DNA of 64,000 nucleotides from positions 1 through 64,000 of the forward strand of contig NZ_BIMK01000028.1 in the NCBI RefSeq assembly GCF_004001045.1, written 5' to 3'. This document shows, one piece after another, positions 26,944-34,524 of the stretch. The notes below the pieces were generated by a model. That model had not been told where the DNA came from. It was given only the letters and a program-made list of their open reading frames with translations, and searched no databases. Made by a program: the position numbers and the translations under genes. The stretch is from Paenibacillus chibensis (GTDB taxonomy: Bacteria > Bacillota > Bacilli > Paenibacillales > Paenibacillaceae). The first letter of the stretch is position 1. Every line of letters begins with the position of its first letter.

Positions 26944-27462
26944 ATGGCAAAAGGGACTTCATCTGCTAATCGCCGGACGGATATCGTATCTGCAGCGATC
27001 GAGGTTTTTGCGGAAATCGGTTATTACCGTGCAACGACGGCTCAAGTCGCGGAGCGAGCTTCCATCTCGCAGCCTTATGTGTACCGTTTTTTTACGAAGG
27101 AATCCCTGCTGGTCGAAGCACTTGAAGTGTCGTGGCAGCGAATTATGGAAGCATTTAAGCGTGTGATCGGGACCTCTTCGCCGGAGCAGCTGGAGATCGG
27201 GTTAATCCGGGCTTACGAGGAAATCATAGAGTCGCACCGAAACGAGATTCTGCTTCAGATGCAGGCCCAAACCATCCGTGAGACGCCCATCCGGGACGCG
27301 ATGAGAGAGGGCATGGGCCAGGTAAAGGAACTGGTGCAGAATGCATTTGAACAAGCGGGCCTCCCGGAGGCAGCTGTGAAAACATCTGATTTTCTGGCCA
27401 GGGGGATGCTATGCAACGTATCGATGGCCATGGAAATGCCGGATCTGATGGTAAAGAAATAA
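26944..27462 (+). CDS. TetR-family transcriptional regulator
   Basis: Repressor of 172 residues. The N-terminal HTH (IVSAAIEVFAEIGYYRATTA then ASISQPYVYRFFTKESLLVEAL, residues about 14-62) is clear. ATG 26944 follows AGAGGTG. Three identical palindromes (26906, 27488, 28165) surround it and the next gene, so it very likely controls itself and the NAD(P)H oxidoreductase gene. Repressors with this gene partner often respond to quinones or electrophiles, but that is inference. Confidence 0.92.
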   Translation: MAKGTSSANRRTDIVSAAIEVFAEIGYYRATTAQVAERASISQPYVYRFFTKESLLVEALEVSWQRIMEAFKRVIGTSSPEQLEIGLIRAYEEIIESHRNEILLQMQAQTIRETPIRDAMREGMGQVKELVQNAFEQAGLPEAAVKTSDFLARGMLCNVSMAMEMPDLMVKK

Positions 27463-27482
27463 GAGAAATTTTTTTTCTAATA

Positions 27483-27512
27483 TTGTAATTGATCAATCAC
27501 TCACAATATAAA
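27483..27512 (+). promoter_or_regulatory. Promoter and operator 2 of the oxidoreductase gene
   Basis: TTGTAA (27483-27488), 18 bases, TATAAA (27507-27512). The spacer is filled by ATTGATCAATCACTCAC, the reverse complement of 17 bases around operator 1 with no mismatch. Confidence 0.75.
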
Positions 27513-27554
27513 CTGAACAATAAAATCAGTGGAAAAATGAGAGGAGACCAAATC

Positions 27555-28121
27555 ATGAATCATTTGATTATTTACGCTCATCCGAGAAAAGAAAGCTTTA
27601 ATCATGCCATTCTGCAAACCGCCGTCCAAGGACTGCGGCAAAAGGGACATGAGGTCATCGTTCGCGATTTGTATGCCATGGAATTCCAGCCAGTCATCAC
27701 CAGCAGTGAAATACTTGGCGGTGTTGGCGAAGACATCGTGCAGGAACAGGAATATTTGAAATGGGCAGACGTGATTACGTTTATTTATCCGATCTGGTGG
27801 ACCGGGCTGCCGGCGATCCTGAAAGGCTACATTGAGCGGGTGTTTTCCTATGGCTTTGCGTACCGGTACGTGAACGGCGAACAGATGGGTCTGTTAAAAG
27901 GGAAAAAGACGGTCATTATCAACACGCAGGGCAAATCGCATGCCCAGTATGCGGCGAGTGGCATGGATCAGGCCTTGCGGCTGACCTCTGACAAAGGGAT
28001 TTTCGAATACTGCGGACTTGATGTGATGTATCATCTATTCCTTGAATCCGTGCCCCAATCCGATGAAGCCACGCGGGCGGCATGGCTGCAGCAGATTGCG
28101 GAGATGGCAAGTAAGGCGTAA
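27555..28121 (+). CDS. NAD(P)H oxidoreductase, flavodoxin-like (quinone reductase type)
   Basis: Flavoprotein of 188 residues of the NQO1/MdaB/KefF group that reduces quinones or similar electrophiles with NAD(P)H. The flavin-binding start HLIIYAHPRKESFNHAIL is present, then the WADVITFIYPIWWTGLPAILKGYIERVF block (near residues 73-100, given here by its key PIWW and GLPA). ATG 27555 follows GAGGAG; an upstream in-frame start lies in the operator. Repression by the neighbouring TetR is inferred from operator 2 in its promoter. Confidence 0.92.
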   Translation: MNHLIIYAHPRKESFNHAILQTAVQGLRQKGHEVIVRDLYAMEFQPVITSSEILGGVGEDIVQEQEYLKWADVITFIYPIWWTGLPAILKGYIERVFSYGFAYRYVNGEQMGLLKGKKTVIINTQGKSHAQYAASGMDQALRLTSDKGIFEYCGLDVMYHLFLESVPQSDEATRAAWLQQIAEMASKA

Positions 28122-28164
28122 AGGCGTAAAGGCTAAAGAAAAGTACCCGATGCATGCAAAAATG

Positions 28165-28197
28165 TGATTGATCAATCAATAACGAATGGTTTACAAT
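28165..28197 (+). promoter_or_regulatory. Operator 3 with overlapping promoter
   Basis: Third copy of TGATTGATCAATCA (28165-28178). TTGATC (28168-28173), 18 bases, TACAAT (28192-28197) forms a candidate promoter whose -35 lies within the operator. Its start site would be only a few bases before the terminator at 28208. Confidence 0.6.
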
Positions 28198-28207
28198 GTT
28201 GGCAATA

Positions 28208-28240
28208 AGCTTGCTTCATGATGGAGGCAGGCTTTTTTCT
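28208..28240 (+). terminator. Terminator/attenuator ahead of the DinB gene
   Basis: 10-base stem AGCTTGCTTC / GAGGCAGGCT (two G-T pairs) with a 6-base loop and TTTTTT. Confidence 0.82.
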
Positions 28241-28323
28241 TGCTTGCAGCCATTTACCACCCATCGAAAAGCAAGGTAAACTAGAGACAGGAATGGGCTG
28301 AATAGCCTTCAGGAGGTTAGCAT

Positions 28324-28785
28324 ATGAAAGAGGTTATAGCACGGTTACATCATTGGATTGAGAAGGTGCCCGCAAGCTTCAACGCACAATCTGAAACGGA
28401 AATCTCCAAGCGGCCGCAGCCGAACAAGTGGTCCAAAAAGGAAATTCTCGGTCATTTGTGCGACTCTGCGCAAAATAACCTGCAGCGGTTTATTCGTGCA
28501 CAATATGAGGAACAGCCGCAAACGGTCATCCGATACGACCAGGATGCCTGGGTTCAGCTGATGGGATATCAGACGCTTCCTTTTGAGCAAGTATTAAGCT
28601 TATGGGTAAGCCTTCACAAGCAGGTGGCCGCGGTGATGGAACATACGCCAAAGGAGCGGCTGCAGAATACCTATCCGTTCGGTGACGGGCAGCTTGTGAC
28701 CCTGGAGTGGATGATGCGGGACTATGTGGACCATTTGGAGCATCATCTGAAGCAAATATTCGGAAATCATATCGTAAAGGAGTAG
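28324..28785 (+). CDS. DinB-like four-helix metal-binding protein
   Basis: 153-residue protein of the DinB/YfiT-type superfamily, typically thiol-dependent transferases or hydrolases. Metal-site histidines are in HLCDSAQNNLQRF (His near residue 47) and DYVDHLEHHLKQI (near 138-150). N-terminal RPQPNKWSKKEILGH is typical. ATG follows AGGAGG. The GNAT gene starts 3 bases after its stop, so the two form a pair. Confidence 0.87.
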   Translation: MKEVIARLHHWIEKVPASFNAQSETEISKRPQPNKWSKKEILGHLCDSAQNNLQRFIRAQYEEQPQTVIRYDQDAWVQLMGYQTLPFEQVLSLWVSLHKQVAAVMEHTPKERLQNTYPFGDGQLVTLEWMMRDYVDHLEHHLKQIFGNHIVKE

Positions 28786-28788
28786 AAC

Positions 28789-29271
28789 TTGCGCATGGTT
28801 TATAATCAAGTCAGCCTGCAACGTTACAACGACAAGTACCAGGAAGCCCTTGCCGCCTTTCAGCTTCCCGGGGAGCAAGCCCAATTCACGGCGATGCCCG
28901 CTGAGGTGCTTGATGCAGGGCCCGGACGTCATCCCATTGTGATTGTAAACGATGAGGAGCCTGTCGGGTTTTTCATTCTGCATACGAGCGAAAGAGTCAA
29001 GGATTACAGCGAGAACCCGGGAGCCATGTTGTTAACGGCATTATCCATTAATCATGTTGAACAAGGCAAAGGTTATGCCAAAAAGGGGATGCTCCTGCTT
29101 CAAGCGTTGGTGAAGGAGCAGTTTCCAGAATACGACGAGGTCGTATTGGCGGTGAATCACAAAAACCTTCCCGCCCAGAAGCTGTACGAGAAGGTGGGGT
29201 TCCAAGATACCGGACGAAGAAGGGAAGGAAAGCTCGGAGAGCAGTTGGTATATGCTTTAAACGTATCTTGA
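28789..29271 (+). CDS. GNAT-family N-acetyltransferase
   Basis: Acetyl-CoA-dependent acetyltransferase of about 160 residues. The GNAT core shows in LSINHVEQGKGYAKKGMLLL (motif A, near residues 85-104, with the Q/RxxGxG/A-like loop) and NHKNLPAQKLYEKVGFQDTG (motif B). AAAGGAG at 28776-28782 best fits TTG 28789 (6-base spacing); ATG 28795 is 12 bases away and is an alternative start. Substrate unknown. Translation is likely coupled to the DinB-like gene. Confidence 0.85.
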   Translation: MRMVYNQVSLQRYNDKYQEALAAFQLPGEQAQFTAMPAEVLDAGPGRHPIVIVNDEEPVGFFILHTSERVKDYSENPGAMLLTALSINHVEQGKGYAKKGMLLLQALVKEQFPEYDEVVLAVNHKNLPAQKLYEKVGFQDTGRRREGKLGEQLVYALNVS

Positions 29272-29290
29272 TGCTCTCCGATGATTCATA

Positions 29291-30067
29291 TTAAAAATCT
29301 GCGGCAAGATTCCAGAAGCGGCCTTGATCCGAAGATTCCCAGGCTTGCTTGCCGATCATGATTTTCCAAGGAGCGTTGTTACCTGCATTGCTCCCTCCGA
29401 AATCCCATCGGATGTTGCCAAGAACACCTGTCATATCGGTATCCAGAACGGCCGACCAGTCCATACCGCCGGTGTGAGTCAGCAGGATGACGGGCTTATG
29501 GCTGGTATTATCCGCGATCACCATCCCGTTTTCCTTCGTGAAAAAGGTTGGAGGCAGCGCCCGGAACTGTTCATGGCGAAATTTTTCCGGGATGGCTACT
29601 GGCTGATGCGTCCAGTTCAGGCCGCCATCCTGCGTCAAGTACAAGCCGACATCGCCTTCCGCTGGGGAAGACGTGATGATCCATCCGACCTGCTCACTGA
29701 GAAAAAAAAGACCCGTATGCTGGATACGCGGCAAGGTAGAGCCTGGCTCCGTGGTATCGCCGAGCTTACTCCAGGTGGTTCCTCCGTCCGCGGTACGGTA
29801 TAAGCTCATATCTTCTTGTGACGCGCCGCCGCTGGTATATTCCGCTCTCCACTGCACCTGGCTGTCCAACCGGTACGTATCCGTTCTGTCCGCGACATCG
29901 TTTTTCTGCCTCTCGGGCAGATATGAGGGATTTGTGCCCGCTGTGTTGTTTGGGCTCGTTTCCGTGATCTTGTCAGGCTCTTCCGATACGGTCTTGGAAA
30001 CGGGCTCCCGGCAGGCCGTTATCAAACAGAGACCGCACAGCAGCAGCGTAATGCTGATTTTTTTCAT
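29291..30067 (-). CDS. Lipoprotein with YCF48/BNR-like repeats
   Basis: Membrane-anchored lipoprotein of 258 residues. Signal peptide with lipobox LITAC (Cys near residue 19), a Ser/Thr/Asn/Pro linker, then repeats with Asp-box-like signatures: TADGGTTWSKLG, TQDGGLNWTHQP and SSDQGRFWN, as in beta-propeller YCF48-type or sialidase-like proteins. With three such motifs the propeller may be partial. Function unknown. ATG follows AAGGAGG. Confidence 0.82.
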   Translation of the reverse strand: MKKISITLLLCGLCLITACREPVSKTVSEEPDKITETSPNNTAGTNPSYLPERQKNDVADRTDTYRLDSQVQWRAEYTSGGASQEDMSLYRTADGGTTWSKLGDTTEPGSTLPRIQHTGLFFLSEQVGWIITSSPAEGDVGLYLTQDGGLNWTHQPVAIPEKFRHEQFRALPPTFFTKENGMVIADNTSHKPVILLTHTGGMDWSAVLDTDMTGVLGNIRWDFGGSNAGNNAPWKIMIGKQAWESSDQGRFWNLAADF

Positions 30068-30245
30068 CGCACCCTCCTTATTTCCTTAGACGACAATATA
30101 TGGTATTTGTTGCGGTGCTTGGAGAGGATCGCAAGGCATGTTCAGAATTTGTTCAGAGCGCACATGTACAATAACTTTAACGATGGTCGACAACGTGGAG
30201 CATTTCTAAGGATCTTATTTCTGAAAAAGAGAGGGAGCCAGGCCG

Positions 30246-30512
30246 ATGAACAAGCCGTATCTTGGTGAAATCCGCAGGTTTAGCGGGAAGTCCGCTCCGG
30301 CAGGATGGATTTTTTGTGATGGACAGGAGCTTTCGGTGGAACAATATCAGCATCTGTATGCCGTCATCGGCGTCAATTACGGGGGCGATGGACAGACCAC
30401 GTTCAAGCTGCCGAAGCTCCATGGCGGATCGAAGCCATCCGGAAAGCCAAGCCAAGCTTCGGAAGAACGTTTTATCATGGCCACACAAGGCTTGTTCCCG
30501 GATTGGATGTAA
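30246..30512 (+). CDS. Phage tail-collar domain mini-protein
   Basis: 88-residue protein: YLGEIRRFSGKSAPAGWIFCDGQEL (residues about 5-29) and YAVIGVNYGGDGQTTFKLP match the tail-collar/MdpB (microcystin-dependent protein) domain. Typical relatives are about 170-200 residues, so only the collar unit is present, ending GLFPDWM. ATG follows GAGGGAG. No other phage genes are nearby, so this is a stand-alone gene or remnant. It could also be an adhesin-like surface protein, as proposed for non-phage MdpB proteins. Confidence 0.78.
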   Translation: MNKPYLGEIRRFSGKSAPAGWIFCDGQELSVEQYQHLYAVIGVNYGGDGQTTFKLPKLHGGSKPSGKPSQASEERFIMATQGLFPDWM

Positions 30513-30518
30513 ACGGAT

Positions 30519-30575
30519 TTGACAAATTCTTGCTTGAAGAACATAATGGACTGGTCAACAGTTGTTATATCAACT
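30519..30575 (+). promoter_or_regulatory. marR promoter and operator
   Basis: TTGACA (30519-30524), 17 bases, CATAAT (30542-30547). AGTTGTTATATCAACT at 30560-30575 is a 16-base imperfect palindrome (14 of 16) just after the expected start, in the position of a MarR autorepression site. Confidence 0.7.
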
Positions 30576-30589
30576 AACGAGGTGATAGG

Positions 30590-31021
30590 GTGGGATCTAG
30601 CGTATTCGACAACATCGGGGTTCTGATTCATACCGTTGATTTGGAGATCACGCAGTATTTGAAAAGACAGCTGGCCCCATATCAATTGGCCCCGGAGCAG
30701 CATCTGATTCTGGCTCTGCTGATGGAAAGGGAAGGGATGTCACAGAACGCGATCGCCGAGCAGCTCGGCAAAGATAAATCCAGCATCACCCGGATGATCT
30801 TCAGCCTGGAAGGGAAAGGCTATATCCGGCGGCTGGAGTGCTCGAACGACCGGCGTTCAGTTGAAGTGTACCTGACTGATAAGGGCAAAGAGCTGAGAGA
30901 AGCAGTGAACACCATCGGCCAAACGACTCGTGAGCTGTTAAGCAAAGGGTTGACGGAAGAGGAAACCTCAGAGCTTCGAAGACTGCTTGGACAAGTGCGT
31001 GAGAACGTACGGCAGGTATAA
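30590..31021 (+). CDS. MarR-family transcriptional regulator
   Basis: Winged-helix dimer of 143 residues. The MarR core is clear: EREGMSQNAIAEQLGKDKSSITRMIFSLEGKGYI (near residues 47-80, key GKDKSSITR) followed by the wing ECSNDRRSVEVYLTDKG. GTG start behind GAGGTGA. It is followed after 52 bases by the FMN reductase gene, probably co-transcribed and repressed through the operator at 30560-30575. It has no conserved N-terminal Cys of the OhrR type. Confidence 0.9.
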   Translation: MGSSVFDNIGVLIHTVDLEITQYLKRQLAPYQLAPEQHLILALLMEREGMSQNAIAEQLGKDKSSITRMIFSLEGKGYIRRLECSNDRRSVEVYLTDKGKELREAVNTIGQTTRELLSKGLTEEETSELRRLLGQVRENVRQV

Positions 31022-31073
31022 GTGTCTTCGGCCTGAAACATACTAATCAAACAACCATTGGAGGAATGTCAAA

Positions 31074-31634
31074 ATGAAAGTCGTAGCACTCGTGGGGAGC
31101 ATCCGCAAAGATTCCTATAACGCAAAGCTGGCGGGTTATGTGAAAAACAAATACAAGGAGCAAATGGACGTTGAAATTTTGAAACTCCGCGATGTTCCTT
31201 TTTATGATCAGGATATTGAGAATGATCCTCCTGCGGCAGTCCAAGAATTGCGTCAGAAGGTGGCAGCTGCTGACGCGGTTTTATGGGTAACGCCCGAATA
31301 CAACTATTCGATCCCTGGCGTCCTGAAGAACGTCATTGACTGGCTCTCCCGCGGCGACCGCGTTATGGTAGGCAAGCCTTCCTTCATTATGGGCGCTTCC
31401 ATGGGACTGATGGGTACCGTCCGTGCCCAGGAGCATCTGCGCGATATCCTGTTCTCGCCAGGCATCAACTCGCCGCTGCTTCCAGGCAATGAAGTCTATG
31501 TCGGCATCGTTCACGAGAAAATGGACGAAAACGGAAACCTCAAGGACGAAGCAACGGTGATTTTCCTGGATACCGTCATTACCAATTTCGTAAAATGGTA
31601 CAACCAGCAGGCATCCGCGGCAGCATTGAAATAA
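31074..31634 (+). CDS. NADPH-dependent FMN reductase
   Basis: Flavodoxin-fold reductase of 186 residues (azobenzene/chromate reductase group). GSIRKDSYNAKLA (near residues 8-20) binds the FMN phosphate, and PEYNYSIPGVLKNVIDWLSR (near 75-94) is the family signature. It likely reduces quinones, azo compounds or metals with FMN. ATG follows GGAGGAA. In operon with the MarR regulator. Confidence 0.92.
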   Translation: MKVVALVGSIRKDSYNAKLAGYVKNKYKEQMDVEILKLRDVPFYDQDIENDPPAAVQELRQKVAAADAVLWVTPEYNYSIPGVLKNVIDWLSRGDRVMVGKPSFIMGASMGLMGTVRAQEHLRDILFSPGINSPLLPGNEVYVGIVHEKMDENGNLKDEATVIFLDTVITNFVKWYNQQASAAALK

Positions 31635-31647
31635 ATATGTTGAAAGA

Positions 31648-31678
31648 TCCCGGCAGGCTTAGGCTGCCGGGATTTTTG
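31648..31678 (+). terminator. Terminator of the marR operon
   Basis: ATCCCGGCAG / CTGCCGGGAT stem followed by TTTTT. Confidence 0.92.
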
Positions 31679-31799
31679 TTATGGTTTGAAGACATGAAAT
31701 TGCATTTATCGAACATATAATCAATGAATCAGAGAGGGATTGAGGAGGAAATATCGAATTAGGAATTTCATATCATGTTCATGTTGTAGGAGGTCGATG

Positions 31800-32147
31800 A
31801 TGCCGGGATACTTGATTTTACTCTATATTATCGTTTATTTCGTGATTTGCGGGGGCTACGCTCAGATCGCGAAAAAGGCGTACTATGATGATATTGCCTG
31901 GTTTGCTTTCATTCCGATCCTGAGCAATATTCTGTAGCTGAAGCTGATTCGGGTCAACGCCTGGTGGGTTCTGATCTGCTTCGTACCGGTTGTGAACATC
32001 GTGTTCATGATCATTTGGCAGGTGAAGCTGCTGAATGCGATCGGAAAACACGGAGCTTATGTTTTATTTTGCATTTTTTTGCCCCCGGTCTATGTCATCT
32101 TATGGATCGTATGGGGATATTCCAGCAAAACGGAATACGTATTGTAA
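31800..32147 (+). pseudogene. DUF5684-like small membrane protein, disrupted by a nonsense codon
   Basis: From ATG 31800 (after AGGAGG) the frame encodes MPGYLILLYIIVYFVICGG and an internal AFIPILSNIL, then TAG at codon 46 (31935-31937). It continues in the same frame with LKLIRVNAWWVLICFVPVVN and further hydrophobic sequence to TAA at 32145-32147. The whole would be about 115 residues with several membrane helices and the WW(V/L)L..F.P.VN signature of DUF5684 proteins. CAG to TAG (Gln) is the likely change. The product is probably truncated after the first helices. Confidence 0.8.
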
Positions 32148-32152
32148 AAGCC

Positions 32153-32179
32153 GCCTCCAAACCAATGAGGCGTTTTTTT
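32153..32179 (+). terminator. Terminator
   Basis: CGCCTC / GAGGCG stem followed by seven T. Confidence 0.85.
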
Positions 32180-32346
32180 ATTTTCCATGGTCGAAAACCG
32201 CCTTTTCCCCGATGCTGGCACTGGGCGTGACTCCGCTGCTGAATTTTTTCTACATCTCATGCAGAAATATATGCCCGAATTGGATAGCGGCCGGTTCCGT
32301 GAAAGGATAAGATGGGCTTAGGATGGCTTAAAAAGGAGAGTGAAGC

Positions 32347-33882
32347 ATGGAGGACAAAATGATGATTCCGCTGGTGCAAGGCGAGCGCTGGTGGGGTGGC
32401 CGAGCTGCGGACGGCATGAGCATGCCTTACGGGGCAAGCCCTTTCGAAGCGGATTTGAATGAGACACTGGGAGCGAATCAGGCGGCGCCGCTGCTGGTGT
32501 CCAATAAAGGGAGATATATCTGGTCGGAGGAGCCGTTCGCCTTTTCGTTCACGCCCAAGCACGATCATCTGATCATTACGAAGGGAGCTTCCGAGACTAC
32601 CGTGAGCGAAGGACACGGGAATCTTCGCGAGGCGTTTAAGACAGCTGCGGTCAGACATTTCCCCGCAAAGGGAGCCTACCCGGACGAGCTTCTGTTTACG
32701 GCGCCGCAGTATAACCTGTGGATCGAGCTTTTATATGAGCCGACCCAAGCGAAGGTGTTGGCTTATGCCAAGGCGGTGCTGGAGCAGGGCATGCCGCCGG
32801 GCGTCCTCATGATTGACGACAACTGGCATGAACCTTACGGAACATGGCGTTTTCACTCGGGGAGATTTCCCGATCCGAAAGGGATGATCGATCAGCTTCA
32901 CGGCATGGGCTTCAAGGTCATGCTGTGGGTATGCCCGTTTGTCAGTCCTGATTCGAGAACCTTCCGCGAACTGGAAGGCAAAGGCTACCTGCTCAAGGAC
33001 GCTCAGGGAAATACGGCGATCCGGCGCTGGTGGAACGGCTGCAGCGCCGTTCTGGACGGCACGCATGAAGGCGCAGCGTCCTGGTTCCACGCGCAGCTCG
33101 ATTTTCTCCAGACGGCCTACGGCGTGGACGGCTTTAAGCTGGACGCGGGAGATATCGAATTTTATAAGGACGATGACCAGACGGCTGTTTCCACCAGTCC
33201 CCATGGGCAATGCGAAGCTTGGGCCCGCATCGGACTACGGTATGCTCTGAATGAGTACCGGGCCTGCTGGAAGCTGGGCGGGGAACCGCTGGCGCAGCGG
33301 CTCAAGGACAAGCTGCATGCCTGGGACGGCAACGGCTTATCGGCGCTCATTCCGGATGCCCTTGCGCAGGGCCTGCTTGGACATCCGTTTACCTGCCCCG
33401 ATATGATCGGCGGCGGGGAGTATTCGCATTTTCAGCAGCATTCGGATGCGCTCGACCAGGAGCTGTTCGTCCGTTCGGCGCAGTGCGCGGCGCTGTTTCC
33501 GATGATGCAGTTTTCTGCTGCACCTTGGCGGGTACTGGATGAGGAGCATCTGCGCTGCTGCGTGGAAGCAGCCGATCTGCACAGCCGCCTGGGAAGCGAA
33601 ATTCTCGACATTGCCAAGCAGGCTGCGCAGGATGGAGAGCCGATGCTGCGGCATCTGGCTTACTCGTTTGCGGACATGGGATATGAGGATATTCATGACC
33701 AATTCATGCTGGGCGAGCGGATTTTAGTGGCTCCGGTTCTGCACAAGGGAGCCGTAAGCCGCAGCATCTCGTTTCCGCCGGGGTCATGGCAAGGTGACGA
33801 TGGCAGTCTGGTGCAGGGCCCATGCATCTTAGTGGTGGAGGCGCCGCTAAGCCGGCTTCCATGGTACCGAAAGCTGGATTAA
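32347..33882 (+). CDS. Glycoside hydrolase family 31 protein
   Basis: Alpha-glucosidase/alpha-xylosidase-type enzyme of 511 residues without signal peptide, so cytoplasmic. The catalytic barrel spans about residues 110-440: FTAPQYNLWIELLYEPTQ, GVLMIDDNWHEPYG, the nucleophile segment GFKLDAGD (Asp near residue 263) and the region CPDMIGGGEYS with the probable acid/base Asp (near 350). It is shorter than classic GH31 enzymes (700-800 residues), like the compact YicI-distant group. ATG follows AAAAAGGAG. It stands alone behind a terminator; the substrate is unknown. Confidence 0.88.
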   Translation: MEDKMMIPLVQGERWWGGRAADGMSMPYGASPFEADLNETLGANQAAPLLVSNKGRYIWSEEPFAFSFTPKHDHLIITKGASETTVSEGHGNLREAFKTAAVRHFPAKGAYPDELLFTAPQYNLWIELLYEPTQAKVLAYAKAVLEQGMPPGVLMIDDNWHEPYGTWRFHSGRFPDPKGMIDQLHGMGFKVMLWVCPFVSPDSRTFRELEGKGYLLKDAQGNTAIRRWWNGCSAVLDGTHEGAASWFHAQLDFLQTAYGVDGFKLDAGDIEFYKDDDQTAVSTSPHGQCEAWARIGLRYALNEYRACWKLGGEPLAQRLKDKLHAWDGNGLSALIPDALAQGLLGHPFTCPDMIGGGEYSHFQQHSDALDQELFVRSAQCAALFPMMQFSAAPWRVLDEEHLRCCVEAADLHSRLGSEILDIAKQAAQDGEPMLRHLAYSFADMGYEDIHDQFMLGERILVAPVLHKGAVSRSISFPPGSWQGDDGSLVQGPCILVVEAPLSRLPWYRKLD

Positions 33883-33936
33883 TGCCGTTGATTAAAGTAC
33901 ATTGAAAGCAGATGAACAGGCAGGAGGAATGATAGC

Positions 33937-34053
33937 GTGAGATTCGCGAACAGTTTCAGGGAAAGCTCCATGCAAAGTCTGGATGGCGTACAGCGGCGGT
34001 TAGTTGCATGGAGCGGCGCAGACCGACCGCCCCGTCCTGCACGGCAGGGCTGA
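33937..34053 (+). CDS. Short ORF in the CD3324-B leader
   Basis: 38 codons from GTG 33937 behind CAGGAGG, ending at TGA 34051-34053; the product is Arg-rich and matches no family I know. It overlaps the hairpin at 33965-34014 in the same layout as the short ORF upstream of CD3324-A, but the two peptides are not alike, so the RNA structure may be the conserved part. Confidence 0.3.
   Translation: MRFANSFRESSMQSLDGVQRRLVAWSGADRPPRPARQG
33965..34014 (+). promoter_or_regulatory. Hairpin with CATGCAA/TTGCATG core upstream of CD3324-B
   Basis: Perfect 11-base inverted repeat GCTCCATGCAA (33965-33975) and TTGCATGGAGC (34004-34014) with a 28-base loop, 105 bases before the CD3324-B start. A smaller CCTGC/GCAGG hairpin follows near 34036-34048. 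Confidence 0.6.
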
Positions 34054-34119
34054 AATGGCTGTAGTCATGAAGACTTTGCTTCCTTAAAATCCAATTTGAG
34101 CTTTAAGGAGCAGAGCAGA

Positions 34120-34392
34120 ATGAAAACGAAATACATGAATGCGGAAACGGTTGTTCCCAAGCGGCTGCTGGACGAACTGCAGCAGTATGTACAGGGAGAC
34201 TGGATTTATATCCCGGCGGTCAAGGGATCGCGCAAAGCCTGGGGGGAGCGCTCCGGCAGCAGGCAAGCGCTGCGGCGCCGAAATGGCGATATCCGCCAGC
34301 GGTTTGCCGAAGGAAGCTCCCTCGAGCAATTATCATCCGAGTATGGCTTGGCTTACGACACCGTTAAAAAAATCGTATATACGAAAGCATGA
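34120..34392 (+). CDS. CD3324-family small HTH protein (copy B)
   Basis: 90-residue paralog of the protein at 19059-19331. Shared blocks are YVQGDWIYIP, WGERSGSR, RNGDIRQRFAEG and the C-terminal helix-turn-helix ending DTVKKIVYTKA. ATG 34120 follows AAGGAG; an in-frame ATG 24 bases earlier precedes this site and is rejected. About 45% of residues match copy A by eye. Probably DNA-binding; partner and target unknown. Confidence 0.8.
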   Translation: MKTKYMNAETVVPKRLLDELQQYVQGDWIYIPAVKGSRKAWGERSGSRQALRRRNGDIRQRFAEGSSLEQLSSEYGLAYDTVKKIVYTKA

Positions 34393-34399
34393 AAAAGCG

Positions 34400-34434
34400 A
34401 GCCCGCCGGATTCCAAAGATCCTGCGGGCTGTTT
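34400..34434 (+). terminator. Terminator-like hairpin after CD3324-B
   Basis: AGCCCGC / GCGGGCT stem with a weak GTTTG tail. Confidence 0.6.
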
Positions 34435-34524
34435 GTACGGTTCCAATATGCTTAGGCAGCGTTTTCGGTATATCTCCCGTCCATCCCGGCTTCTATAATG
34501 TGGGTAGCTGAAGGGGGAATAACC

